A stretch of 64,000 bases of DNA from Cristatella mucedo (GCA_009760855.2 WPIO01000086.1:124001-188000); one strand, 5' to 3'. Positions 12,795 through 23,579 are shown, numbered from the stretch's first letter. A program made the numbers and translations. Notes: a model not told the origin generated them from the sequence alone.

Positions 12795-13475
12795 TTATCT
12801 CATAAGAATGGTGTCTTTAAAGCCACCATTGATCAAGTTGATATTGCATTTTTCTTGAGATGAAATATGCAGGCTTCAATAAACTTACCGAAAGCCTCAT
12901 AGGCTTTGAGTGTGCTGTTTAAAACTCTTTTGCATAATGCCCACATATTCTGCATGTCTTTACGGACTTAAAGGCAGAGATGCATTACATGTGTACAATC
13001 AATTTCTTGAAAATCACATGGTATTCTCTAGTAAGTCATCTTCCCTACTGCTGTAACATTTAGCTATATCTTCTGCATAAACTTAACCTACTAAGCAACA
13101 CGTTCTTTTTAATGGCAACGTTTTCACAAAACTCACTGCACTTCCGACAGTTGCCTTATTTTGCAGTTCCGCTAACTGCCTTTGCAGACAAAAATGTAAT
13201 TGCTTCTATATATTATATTCCTGGATTTACGCCTGAAGATAATGACAAAATTTAAGTAATAAATTGTCGTAAGTGCCACGCAAGCATCTTAGGAGAGAAA
13301 AATTTGGTATACAATCGCTTTATTGCTCTTAGCTGGTTAGTTTGCAGTAGCAAGTGCACATCTTACTGTGTTGACACTGAGAGAAGGCTCTCTGTCTTAA
13401 CCGTTTCTACAGCCTACAAGTATAAGAAGCAATCAATGTACCAGTATTTAAGCTACCATGCAATACCTTAATGGT
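12795..13475. other. No recognisable gene
   Basis: AT-rich spacer, nothing recognised. Confidence 0.4.
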
Positions 13476-13477
13476 TA

Positions 13478-14260
13478 TATAATAATAACAATAATAATGC
13501 TTTCGATATGGCGCCCCCAGAGAGCTAAATCGCTTTGTAGGCACTTTACATTTGCTACAAAGGTAAAACGATCGGATGCTGGTCGTAGCAAGCTCGCTAT
13601 GTAACAGTAACAACATGGTTAGGTGGACATGCGGAGGATCAGCTTGTAATTATGGTTATTGGCAGCATGCACAGCGTCAGTAAGCATAGGTACTTAATGG
13701 ACGAATCACCTGGCGCCACTAAATGCTGTAATAATTTTATGCGTCTTTAGTTTCTTCTTGAATGAGGACAAGTCAGTATATTTATAGATGCCAGTCGGGG
13801 ATGAGTTTCACGCTTTTCGACCAAATGAACTAAATGCACAGTATCCGAAGGATTTGCGAGTTATAAGAGGTATGGGTATGAAGTTGGAATCAAAAAGCGG
13901 GCAGTACGATGCTTAAACTGATGGGCGAGTAGATCTGATAGGTAGGCGGGAGCCAACGAATGAAGAATGCTAAAAGTGAATGACAAAACGTTAAAGTCAA
14001 ATCCTGGCATGACCATGGGCTATTACCTATGTGGGAGAAGTGGCATGATATGAGAACAGCAAAGCACACTATGGAGAAGCCTAGCTGCAGTGTTTTCACT
14101 AACTCAAAGCGCCTGAGTGCACAGGCCAGTAGACCAACGAGCAGTGAGTTTCGAAAACCAAAAGATCTCACCAATGCATAAAACGATTTAGATGTTTTAT
14201 TCCTGTTTTATTAAGCTCAAATTTAGCACTGTTATTTATCGAAAACTTGACATAGTTTGA
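13478..14260 (-). repeat. LINE-A 3' portion, degraded
   Basis: Tail at 13,480-13,498 (AATAATAACAATAATAATG), stem-loop and 3' UTR, then the C-terminal RT block in the minus-strand frame 13,890-14,174. Diverged and full of stops. Confidence 0.82.
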
Positions 14261-14654
14261 TTAGCCTGAGTTGATGCCTTTGTGGTTAGATAATTTATTG
14301 ATGTTGCTGCATATGGTTATTATCATACATTAAACCCCAATGCATATGAAAAAAGTACAATACCTCAGTCTGCGTAACCCAGTTTCAAGAGTATCTTCCG
14401 AAAAAATGCAGCAAGTGATTCGGCCCTAGGCAAGTAAAATTGTTTTAAATTTGTCCAATTACAAGATATCAAAACCGGGTAACTATCGAAATGCTTGAAT
14501 CGAACAGCTTGACACGTTCTCAGTCAATCGTCCCAATCTGTCCTCCTCCAGACAACAATATGAATATTTCCAACTGAGAGGTCATCAGGCTCGTTATAAC
14601 TCCTTCGGTCCTACATTAAACTTGACTTTTGAATCCTCGCTTAATGTGCAATTA

Positions 14655-17600
14655 ACCTGCAATGATAAACGACTTCATATCTGAAAAACATCCTGATCCG
14701 CTCGCCTTGACTGAAACGTGGCACAAAAAACTAAACTTCCCCGACAATTGTAGGCACTCCCCTGGCTAGTTTCTTCATCATGCCTACCCTTAGATCAATC
14801 AAAACTGGATTTGAAGTTCACAGCTATCAAGCCCTCAAAATTCTACTTCAGGCAATTTATGTTACCCTCGAGCCATTTTTTCGTATTCATCTCCTTGATA
14901 TCACATAAAAACAGGTCTGCAGATGTTGTCCGTAGATTATCGCCCACCAGGTACCAAGTATTCCTTTATGTCAGATTACTCTGATCTCGTCTCGAATCTG
15001 TGTGCAAGAAATCGATCTTCCCTCATTATTTTGACATAAACAAACATTTTCCTATTTTACCTGAAGCTTAAGCACTGAATTCCATGTAACGACTGATTCG
15101 TCTCTTGTGACTCTTGCGCTTGACCGTACTCTCGTCAAAGGGCTACACACTCGACCACAATTTATCCTATAACTGCACCTGGTCTTAAATAAGTATTACC
15201 CGATCCTGCTTACATGACAACATTCAGATCTCGTTAAGTCTACTATGTGTACCCTCCAACTCATCTAAAATCACATGTGAATAGCCAGACATAAAGACAC
15301 ATGACATCCATGCTGTCCGTGCAAGAATATCTGCTTCAGCTCTGCTTCTCAGTCCCTCTTCCGACCTGTCAGCGCTGGTAGATTGCTGAAACGTGACACT
15401 AGCTCCCATTCTCGATGATTTTGCACCTCTGACTAAGTGCACTGTGTGCCCTCGCAAGACAGACGTCCTATCTTTTACCAAAGGCATTAAATAAGCTATC
15501 TCTATTAAGCACAAGCTTGAAAAATTGTACAACAGATCAGGTCAGTCTGTCCATCGACAGGCAAAATAGGGCTACTGTCTTATCTAACAATTGATCCAAG
15601 AAAAGATCAATTCAAGCCTCTTTAAAAACATCGTTGAATCACATATGCAAAATCTAAAAGTGCCGATGACAATTAACTATCTCGTCAACCACTCCAAGGG
15701 TAGCTCCTTACCTAATGACCTCAGTGAGGATCTCTCTGATCTCTCACCTAGCTTCTTTGCTAACGAGATAGACAAACAAGATCAGGGATTACATCTAAAG
15801 ATGGCAGCCACACCGTGCAATGCTTTCTCCAAATTCAATTTAGCACCTTAAATACCCTAATTCAGGCAGGTCACTAATGACATCGTCCTGAAGTTCATAT
15901 CCCAGTCAAGGAGCCACAGAAGTCCTTGGGACCGTATTCCCTCGGTCCTGCTTCTACGATGCACTAATCTGCCGCTAGTATTAATAAATAACATCATCAA
16001 TGTGTCGTTAGCATTAGGTCATATCCAAGTACCTTTCAGAAAGGCTTTAGTTAGTTCACTAGTCAAGAAAGCTACTCTACATTAACACAACTTGAGCTAC
16101 TTCCGCCCAGGCTCACTCCTACCGTTGCTATCAAACACACCAGAAATGAGTCGCAGCAGACCAGCTGAACTCGCATGCTGAAACTTCAAAACTTAGTGTT
16201 AATTTTCAGTCTGATTTAAGAGATAATCACTCCACATAGTCAGAATCGCTTTAGTTGTACAGTCACCTACTTGTTTTGCTCGATCTTTGGGTAGCTTTGG
16301 GTAGCTTGTGATTCTCTCGATTAACAAGTTCCTGTTGAGCACATTTCAGCTCGCCTGAGCGTCACTACCACTGAACTACGATAGTTCACGCGTTTGTGTT
16401 TTCAGGAAATCAATATTTAGTGTTCGAGACTCCAGAGTATTGATGTGAATGGGAAAGGTCATCAGGTGAAGCTCTGAAATATACCTCAGTTCGTGGTCAC
16501 GTTCTTTATAAGGTTCATGTTATCCTTCTTGCCCCTGTGATTGCCTGGCACGATCGAGGCTTTCACTTCCAAGTAAATGACACTAACTTGTACCTTAGAT
16601 TTGATTCATCCCAGCCCTCCAGCACGTTGAAATCCCTCAACTTACGTACTGCGTGTAGAATTATATTGGCATATGGAAGGCAACAAACTTTCTGAAATTA
16701 GGAGACTGTAAAACCAAATAACTTGTCAGAGGCAAACCAAGTGCGACTCAGATACCGGAAAAGATAACACACAAAATAGGCTCTGCCAGCATATCTGCTG
16801 TTGAACCAACATGAAATCCAGGTGACACGTGCCAAAATAAACAATCATCATACGATCGCATTAGATCCACAGACAAGTCTGAATACTGTAAGCTTCATAA
16901 TATTGCTAACATTCGGGCTGGATTAGAAAGGCCTATTGCATCTAAATTGGTCCATGCATTTGTGACATCTTGTCTAGACTTCTGTAACTCACTGCTTTCT
17001 GCTCTACCGGCATGTGCAATCAGGCCCTTATAGCTGATGATCAACTCTGCTTCTAGGCTTTTTTGTAGCGAGCCTTGCAATTGTCGTAATGGGTCACTAG
17101 GTAAGGCGGTTGCTTTCACGACCTTGGCCCCGAGGTCGTGGGTTCGAATCCTGAGGTGGGCGATCCTTTATCACCACTGCAAATGGTGGTGGCAGCAACA
17201 AAGGCTCTTCTATTGCTATGCAAAAGGAGGCTGATAAATCAGCGAGCATTTAATATTATTATTATAATCGCCACATCTTGCCACTTCTTGCTGACCACCT
17301 ATGGATCCTAGTCAAGCACTGACTTCAAGGTTTTGTCACTCACTTTTAGGTCTCTTCATTCTTTGGCTCCAGTATACCTACCCTATCAACTGCATCACCA
17401 GGCAAAGCACCGTATCACCCACTTTTCGAGCCATTGCTGTTTACCTAAATCTCGCATAAATCTCAAATCTTGTACAGACCTTGTCTTTAGTTCGTATGCT
17501 CCCGAAGTCTGTAACTCGCAAACGGCTTGCATCACAACATTCCCTGACTCGTCAACATTAAAAAAGTAACAAAAAACGCACCAGTTCATCACAGCACTTA

Positions 17601-17840
17601 GTAAGTCCCAGTGAAAGTTTCTTTTTTTCTTATGCATGATGACACTGTGCTTGGTGATACCAACAGTGCTTGCATGCTGAATCTGCATACGGCACCCCTA
17701 ACCACGTTATCGTCGTTGTTTATGGAATATTATCCCACAAACCATTCAATCGTGCTTTTATTTGCTGCAAATTCAAAGCGCTTTGAAAAAAAACTTGGTT
17801 GTCAGAGGGCACATTAATGAATGTATTAATATTAATATTG
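14655..17840 (+). mobile_element. LINE-A, nearly full-length but dead, with endonuclease remnant
   Basis: This is the copy with most domains. Near 14,690-14,730 broken frames read an ALTETWH-like block, the hallmark of the apurinic endonuclease N-terminus. A VDYRPPG-like block follows at about 14,935 and an APLTKCTV-like linker at about 15,425. An open 86-codon stretch at 15,591-15,851 carries the linker to the RT (LPNDLSEDLSDLSPSFFANEI). The RT region runs from about 15,880 to 17,040, is interrupted by a SINE, and resumes at 17,270-17,570. The 3' end is near 17,750-17,840, with the AAAGCGCTTTG and GAGGGCACATTAATG remnants of the terminal stem-loop. Many stops and frameshifts indicate an old insertion. 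Confidence 0.85.
17088..17268 (+). repeat. tRNA-derived SINE (family 1) nested in LINE-A
   Basis: GGTTCGAATCC at 17,141-17,151 is a perfect RNA polymerase III B box. Just upstream, ACGACCTTGGCCCCGAGGTCGT can fold into a hairpin like the long variable arm of a class II tRNA. The body is shared with 21,735-21,925 and 57,395-57,555, and the 3' end is an ATT repeat. The LINE-A sequence reads continuously on both sides, so the SINE is younger than the LINE. Confidence 0.8.
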
Positions 17841-17969
17841 CCATACAACTCCAATATTGTAAATCTGGCAATTTCTGGTCATTCATTCGGCATCCTCAAA
17901 CAGTTCATAATTCCTGTATATTACACATCCACGTATTCACCCAATCATAAGCAGGATGCCCCCAACTTA

Positions 17970-18924
17970 TAATTCGCATCTATTGATGTCAATAACTTTA
18001 CATGTCGAATGAACTAATGAGCATACAAAGACGAAACAGAATACATTTGAATGCGACTATAGCTTATAATAAACTATTTATGGAACAATTGTAAATGTTA
18101 AATTAACGAAAACATAACCAGTTTCTAATAAGCATTATATCTATTAAGATAATTTAGGAAAACACGCCAGCATACCTAATTTAAATAATGCGTTCATCTA
18201 TTCATTTCTATTGATACGTTTTAAATTAAAGCAAGTTTGTACCTACTTGCGTGGCACGATTTGTAGCATTTCTCTTTAGTAGAAAATCGATTTCCGTTTC
18301 CACCACATCCATCAAATATAGCAAGCTTGGATTTGCATTCTTTGTGGTCGTTGAAGAAGCTCGAGAAGTAGGCTAGAAACGGTCCAGACTCGGAAGGCAA
18401 TTTTCAGACTTGAAACAAACAATATGTACACATATGGTGCATTTGCTTGGCCTTTCGTGAGATTCTATTGCACCTCTATAAGTGAGAGGAGCGAGATATT
18501 AGCAAAGCCGCGGACACAGCATTTGACCATTACTCGTTCGTGATGAGCTAAATTATATTTGGCCATACGTGATTCATTTCATTATTATTAGAGAATTATT
18601 AAAGTGAAATTCCGTTAAGGTTTGCCAACACAGAATTGCCTAAATAAATTTACGAAAGTTCCCGATAATCAAATTACGTTTGTGTCCCAGATTCGCTTCA
18701 GACATGATCTGAAGAGGCAAGAAGAGTAAAGAACTCCTTGAGAGATTTCCTCAAGCTCCCTTAAAGTCTTCTTTAAAGCTTTGACTTGGAATTTGATAAG
18801 TATTTAAGAGCTATAGTATGTGCTAAACTGTACCTAACAATATTTTAACTAAGACATTATTGCAATATTTTAAGGCACTTACCACAAAGAATATGACAAC
18901 AACAAGTACCATCGCTGACTTCGC
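17970..18924 (-). pseudogene. Kunitz-domain inhibitor pseudogene
   Basis: A dead paralogue of the Kunitz gene at 49,789-52,021, on the minus strand. Exon 1 (18,924-18,883) aligns codon by codon with the signal-peptide exon and still has a GTAAGT donor. The homologous ATG is GCG, although an ATG five codons in gives MVLVVVIFFV. Exon 2 (18,708-18,687) is 22 nt, exactly as in the intact gene, and reads IMSEANL. Its donor GT has become GA. Exon 3 (18,408-18,247) is 162 nt, also identical in length, and carries the second half of a Kunitz domain (FDGCGGNGNRFSTKEKCYKS). Here the first Cys codon is TGA (18,404-18,406), the second Cys is Phe (GPF), and the third is Ser (ECKSK). A possible exon 4/3' UTR remnant follows at about 18,025-17,970 with its acceptor AG lost. 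Loss of function is seen directly. The exon 4 match is tentative. Confidence 0.85.
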
Positions 18925-18929
18925 TTTGA

Positions 18930-19985
18930 CTGATCTACAGTTAACATTGACCAGTATATAAATTCATGCTCATATATAGCTAAACATGTGCTTTGGATCG
19001 AGTATAGCATAACTTTAACTGTTCCTCAACAAACAATATGAAGCGTTCTGCTCATTCAGATTGCAGATATTCGAATAGTCGACAACAGACTTGATAATTA
19101 TGATCGCTCTTCAGTTTCAGATATTTTAAAGTTACTCTATTGCCCATATCTGCTGAAAATCGTGTCTTTTAAGGATGCATTGAGCGATTTGTACACGTTT
19201 GAATTCTAAAAAAAGAAACTTGTATTAGTGCAGAACTGGGCTTAAGAAGCTGGCGATTTACGTAAGATGAGAGTTATGTCACTCAAATCGTGTTAGTGTT
19301 CTTTTGAAATCTTGCGGATTAAAAAAGGGTTCGCTGATTTGACAGCCTAATTTACTTATCGGCAGAAAAGACTCAACGGCTAACCCTTCCGATTTAAATG
19401 GGCCAGACAAGGATTGCGGAGTATGGATCTTATTGTTAGATGGAACTCTGTAGATATGATTAGGCTAAGTTGGTAGATTGGCAAACCCATGCGGGGACAA
19501 AGCGACAAGAGCAATTATTCTATCTATGGTTTGGTGATTACGTCGCACCTTTAAAGTTTCAAGATTTAGCAGCAGTATTTGAGCTTTGGGTACCACAAGT
19601 TATTCTATGGGCAGACCTAGTCACGATTGGTGTAACTAGGCTGCTACCCTGGTAACTCTTCATAATCCAGCTTCCCTGTTTGGCTCAGGGGTACAACGCT
19701 AACCTTTGACAGCCAAGGTCAAGTGCTTATGTCATGCAGCATAGCTAAATAAATCTCCTTTATGGACACTAAGTTCTCATCTGAAGCTATCGTATAATCT
19801 TTCTATAATATTTAATCATTTCGATACAAAAAGTACTGAATATGGCACCTCATGAAAGTGTTAAATACTTAACTATGATATTCTTATGTTTAACATTGGT
19901 GGCAGACAGCTAAGGACTCATCCGAAAACTCAAGGGAATAAGTTTAATCATAATTAAGCACAAGCTCAAGTTAAATAATTAAAAT
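18930..19985. other. No intact gene; possible diverged SINE at about 19,670-19,790
   Basis: AT-rich sequence upstream of the Kunitz pseudogene. A TATATAA stretch at about 18,955-18,961 is the only promoter-like motif. Near 19,680-19,740, TTTGGCTCAGGGGTACAACGC resembles a decayed tRNA-like head, and AAGTTCTCAT at about 19,770 resembles the SINE family 2 tail. Both are weak. Confidence 0.35.
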
Positions 19986-19987
19986 TA

Positions 19988-20240
19988 AAACGCACCAAAA
20001 CAGCACTTAAATAATGCCCTTAAAAATTGCTGCCATCCATGTGCGGGTTTTATCAATACACACAGCAAATGAGTTGACAGATTTTGATATGCTCGAAGGC
20101 TGGGAGTGATCAAAGCAAATGACAACAGAGTGATATTCGCATAGAAGTGAAAGCCTCGATTGTGCTTGGCAATCACATCAGCGAGATGAAGAGTAAAAAC
20201 CGTGTAAAGAACCAGACCTATCACGGAGCCCTGAGGTATG
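19988..20240 (-). repeat. LINE-A motif-C fragment
   Basis: Minus-strand frame 19,985-20,251 reads EGIPQGSVIGLVLYTVFTLHLADVIAKHN and FHFYAN, the motif B-C segment of LINE-A RT. The YADD signature is damaged to YANI. There is no tail. It is cut off at about 20,240 by a piece of another retrotransposon in the opposite orientation. Confidence 0.8.
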
Positions 20241-20242
20241 CC

Positions 20243-20475
20243 TTCTTCCATTTCTCGTCAAAGATTTTTGAAAAAATGGTTATTAAGCACCTGGTTGAAC
20301 AAATTAAAAAGAGCGGAATGTCTGAAACATTTTAATCAGGGATCGAGAAGCAACACTCTATAGAAACTGCTCTCCTCCGTGTTAACATTGACATTTTACG
20401 TGGCAATGACGACTGGAATGTCTCTCCCCTAGCTCTGCTTGATATGTCTGCTGCCTGCAACACCGGATACGGTAA
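20243..20475 (+). repeat. Reverse transcriptase fragment of a third LINE family (LINE-C)
   Basis: The + strand reads SSKIFEKMVIKHLVEQIKKS, then after one stop SGIEKQHSIETALLRVNIDI and a motif A-like ALLDMSAACNT. The order and motifs match the N-terminal part of an RT of the CR1/L2/Jockey type. The sequence differs from both LINE-A and LINE-B. Motif A has lost the FDT core (ACNT), so it is inactive. Confidence 0.7.
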
Positions 20476-20479
20476 GGAT

Positions 20480-21280
20480 TGCTGTTTTATTTACATATAT
20501 ACAACCATCTGACCTGCTCGCAGTCATTTTGTACCTTCTTCGATGATGAAACTGTCCTATGGCGAAGCTTTAGGCCGCGAGAAATCGGTCCAGAGTCTGA
20601 GCTAATTGTTGGCTGTAGCCATAGGAATCGGCTGTCTCGAATCGGCCAGTTTTTCCTGAACCCTAGGTCAACGGGGATTATCACTGGACAAATTGACGGA
20701 TATCTCTTTTTCAGTCCTGTCAGTGTGGCTGACGTTGCAATCATCCACTTACTGCAGAATACAATAGCCAAAATCGCTGTAACTTTCTATTAGACAAATA
20801 CGTCAAGCAACTTAGTGTCAAATTTATTGAGTCAGATCACAGATATGCCTGTCTTTGAACGATCATTTACAACCTGAAATGATTTCTTCTGAAATATTGT
20901 TGTGCAAAAACAGAATTACTGCACGTGAAAAATATTTTGATAGCTTAGTTTGTATAAACAGTTGTTTACGGTAATGTTTTTGATTTTCAATGCGGCTTCA
21001 TGTACTCCTTTCTACTAGAAAACGCATAACAGTGCCGATATCAACATTTTACGAGACTTCCAACAGTAGAAGATAATGCAGGCTGTTGGTTTGAGAAGCA
21101 TAAAAAAAATACTTAAGAAATGTAATTTGAACTATGCCTCTTTAAAAGTTTTCAGAATGATGATGGAACAGCGGGTCGGCTTGGTTTGTACGTATTTGGT
21201 TGAGCTTCGAGCTAGCCTGAGTAACAACTTTAATGATGCTAGGTGGACCGCAGCTGAACAAGCCAATTTTCGCCACCTAC
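20480..21280. other. Unassigned region with open frames on both strands
   Basis: A 104-codon frame on + (20,479-20,793) overlaps a 94-codon frame on - (20,487-20,771). Neither has a motif I recognise, and mutual openness is a common shadow effect. A 73-codon frame at 21,076-21,297 runs into the next LINE tail. Confidence 0.35.
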
Positions 21281-21284
21281 ATTT

Positions 21285-21580
21285 AAACAGAACTTAAAAA
21301 CACACCTATTTAGGACACCATTTAATGGGTCCCTTTGATTCGTCCTTCACGTGCTTATGCGTGCTGACACTGTGCATGCTGCTACTAACCACATTTGGAT
21401 GCTGACCCTGTGCATTTCCCCCCTAACTATGTTATTCATTTTGTATATCTAACATGATATTAGTCACTATTCAATCACGTTTCCCACTGCAGCAAATGTA
21501 AAGCACCTAGAAAGAGATTGAGTTCTCTTAGGGCGCTTTGTCAAGTGCATTAATATTATTATTATGATTATCATTATCTA
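21285..21580 (+). repeat. LINE-A 3' UTR and tail
   Basis: Begins within the last coding segment (KTHLF-type, 21,290-21,320). It then has the GTGCTGACACTGTGCATGCT 3' UTR, the terminal stem-loop (21,505-21,545) and an ATT repeat tail to about 21,577. Confidence 0.88.
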
Positions 21581-21734
21581 AAGCACTAAATTGTATGTAT
21601 TTTGATGTAATTACCCAAGGGAAAGTTTCTTTGGTAAATAAATGGCTCATCATTAAACTGATCCCTACCTTCATCAATAACTACTCCTCAACGGCAGCAG
21701 CTTATGATGTGAGGTGCTACCTGAGAGCATCATA

Positions 21735-21925
21735 GCTGTGATAGCCCAGGAAGTAAGGTGTTCGCTCTTCAACACCATGGCCGTGGGTTCAAATTCTAGT
21801 GGGCAATCCTTTATTGTCAACTGGAAGCGGTGGTGAAAGCCTCCAGGGTCATTAAAGACACTTATGCGGCTATGCTAAAATAAGGCTTTTAACTAAGCCA
21901 GTATTGATGTGGAAGGTCTCGCCAA
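21735..21925 (+). repeat. tRNA-derived SINE (family 1)
   Basis: The B-box-like GGGTTCAAATTC lies at about 21,784-21,795, preceded by the CAACACCATGGCCGTG arm. The body GGGCAATCCTTTATTG and CTATGCTAAAATAAGGCTT matches the copy at 17,088-17,268. Confidence 0.7.
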
Positions 21926-21949
21926 AAAAATGAATTAAAAAAATATATA

Positions 21950-22085
21950 ACTCACTTTTATAGCTCCCTAAGAGAACTTAATCTCTATTCGGGCGCTGCC
22001 CACATGCCTAGGGCCTCGAGCCTACGACCTCAGCCAGAACTTGGTCGGAGGAGCGCCTTAACCACCGGATTAATCCAGCTCTTCC
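21950..22085 (-). repeat. tRNA-derived SINE (family 2) with LINE-A-like tail
   Basis: Read on the minus strand, it has a tRNA-like head (GGTGGTTAAGGCGCTCCTCC, then the B-box-like GGCTCGAGGCC). The 3' end has GCGCCCGAATAGAGATTAAG followed by TTCTCTTAGGG, close to the terminal stem-loop of LINE-A. The related copy at 29,296-29,420 shares the same order. Confidence 0.7.
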
Positions 22086-22484
22086 CATATGTTGATCGCC
22101 GTCAAGTCATTCTACTTTAACAAGATTGCTAGAATTCGCAAGCATCGTGCTTAGACTAGCATTTGAAAGAATGCAAGACAAGCTATAACATGAATACCTA
22201 ATTCTTGCTAATTGTCACTCAGCCATCATGCTGAGCAGTGCATCAAGTGATCAGAAGAGCCAACAGTGTTTAGTACCATAAAACTGTGCAATTAGTACTA
22301 GCAGCAATTCTTTCCCCTCAAACCAACGCCAAACGGAACCAGTGAAAAGCCAATGCGTGTATATTGATCAGGTTAATAGCGTCACTGGCTAGCACTCGGC
22401 AGTAAATTTGCTAAAGCTGCGAGCTTCAAGCTGTTAAAAACTAGAAGATATAGAAACAGAGTTTGTATGTGCTCAGCCTGCTTT

Positions 22485-22496
22485 TCTCTCTTTCTC

Positions 22497-22565
<69 letters not shown>

Positions 22566-22590
22566 GTATTAATGTGTGTGTGTGTTGTGT
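22485..22590. repeat. Compound microsatellite (TCTG)n(TC)n(TA)n(TG)n
   Basis: Four adjoining simple repeats, each pure or nearly so. Long open frames across it on both strands come from the low complexity and do not represent genes. Confidence 0.97.
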
Positions 22591-22599
22591 GTATACATT

Positions 22600-23290
22600 C
22601 ACATTTATTGACGGCTCTTGGCCTGTCGTTTCGGGCTTTGCGATTCGGGCACAGAGCCCACATGGCCGTGCTGCAAGTGGCTTTTGCCAGGAGTTGGGCA
22701 TACTCTATGACGGTTACCAGTTGCAGCTGCAGCCGCACGAAGGCAGAGACAGTTTGCAACGTGCAGAGCCACTGCCGGCCGATGCTGCATGCAATTACGG
22801 CCCGACACATGCTAGTTCTGGACCGCCTAATCAGAGCTCTTCCGGCCACAAAGCTCAACTGCATGTCTGATGGCCTTCCCGCTTGCCAGTGTTCTGACTC
22901 TCAAGCCAGACCTGGTCGTTGACAACGGCAGTGACTTGGCAATTGTGGATGTGACGGTGCCATTTGACTGCACCGAGATTGCTCTGATTGTGGCAGCCAC
23001 GAACAAGAGCGATAAATATGCAGCCATTGTCCGGTCTTTCCTGACCGATGGCTACCGGTAGGCAGTAATGAAGCTTTTCGTGGTCGGGGCTCTCGACAGC
23101 TGGCGGCAAGAAAATAAAGCTTGCCTGGCCGAACTCGGCATTCTGCACTCGGAGAGGACGGCTTTAAGTTGGAACTGCATTTCGACGCCGTTACCGGCTC
23201 GGATGCCTTGCAGTCCCTGTTCCTTAACCGGGTCACCTGGGTAGCCTGCTCGACCCCCGGCAGGAGAAAGATTATGTGCAGTGTTAAAGT
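22600..23290 (+). mobile_element. 3' end of a LINE with restriction-like endonuclease (R2/NeSL-like), broken
   Basis: GC-richer than its surroundings. In one frame, about 22,715-22,840, CSCSRTKAETVCNVQSHC followed by RHMLVLDRL matches the Cys-Cys-His-Cys knuckle found before the restriction-like endonuclease of R2/CRE/NeSL-type LINEs. After a frameshift near 22,860, the + frame from 22,870 reads LKPDLVVDNGSDLAIVDVTV, the PD...D nuclease core, then ATNKSDKYAAIVRSFLTDGYR. A TAG follows (23,059-23,061), and the same frame continues KLFVVGALDSWRQENKACL and LAELGI. This order (PD-D core, KYA block, VVGALGSW-like block) is the usual C-terminus. An AT-rich tail begins at about 23,285. The family assignment is from motif recall. 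The frameshift and stop make it inactive. Confidence 0.72.
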
Positions 23291-23448
23291 AACTATTTCA
23301 TTAAATTATTATTAAATTAGTAATTTATTTTGATATAATAAAAACTAATTAATTAAACACGGCACGTGAACTTTTTTCCCGATCTCATATACATATAAAC
23401 AATCAAAATAAAAATATATACAATCAATAAAATGTATTTAGGCAATCA

Positions 23449-23574
23449 AAATAAAAAATTGACTGGTCAGTTCTGCTCGGAGCGATGTTTTTTCTTTATA
23501 AATTCTTGATTATATCCATGAATTTAAAGAAAGGATCGTCGCTCCGAGTAGAAGTGATCAGTCTTATTTTTTTT
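23449..23574. repeat. Long imperfect inverted repeat (hairpin) with about 55-nt arms
   Basis: The left arm (about 23,451-23,505) and right arm (about 23,520-23,574) are near-perfect reverse complements around a roughly 14-nt loop. The central CTCGGAGCGA on the left pairs with TCGCTCCGAG on the right. There is no coding potential. It could be a MITE-like element, a miRNA-type hairpin or a solo inverted repeat. The sequence does not decide. Confidence 0.8.
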
Positions 23575-23579
23575 TATTA

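Noticed and set aside
17141-17151. Functional tRNA gene at the GGTTCGAATCC box
   Set aside because: There is no complete acceptor stem or good A box, and the downstream body recurs at 21.7 and 57.4 kb, so it is a SINE.
22382-22922. Long open frames (135-160 codons) over 22,382-22,922 on both strands
   Set aside because: They run through a compound microsatellite, and their N-terminal parts are pure repeat translation. Only the downstream piece from about 22,715 carries real RLE-LINE motifs.
23399-23460. Possible CRISPR-like direct repeats (CAATCAAAATAAAA)
   Set aside because: Only two imperfect AT-rich copies with no spacer structure. The window is eukaryotic.
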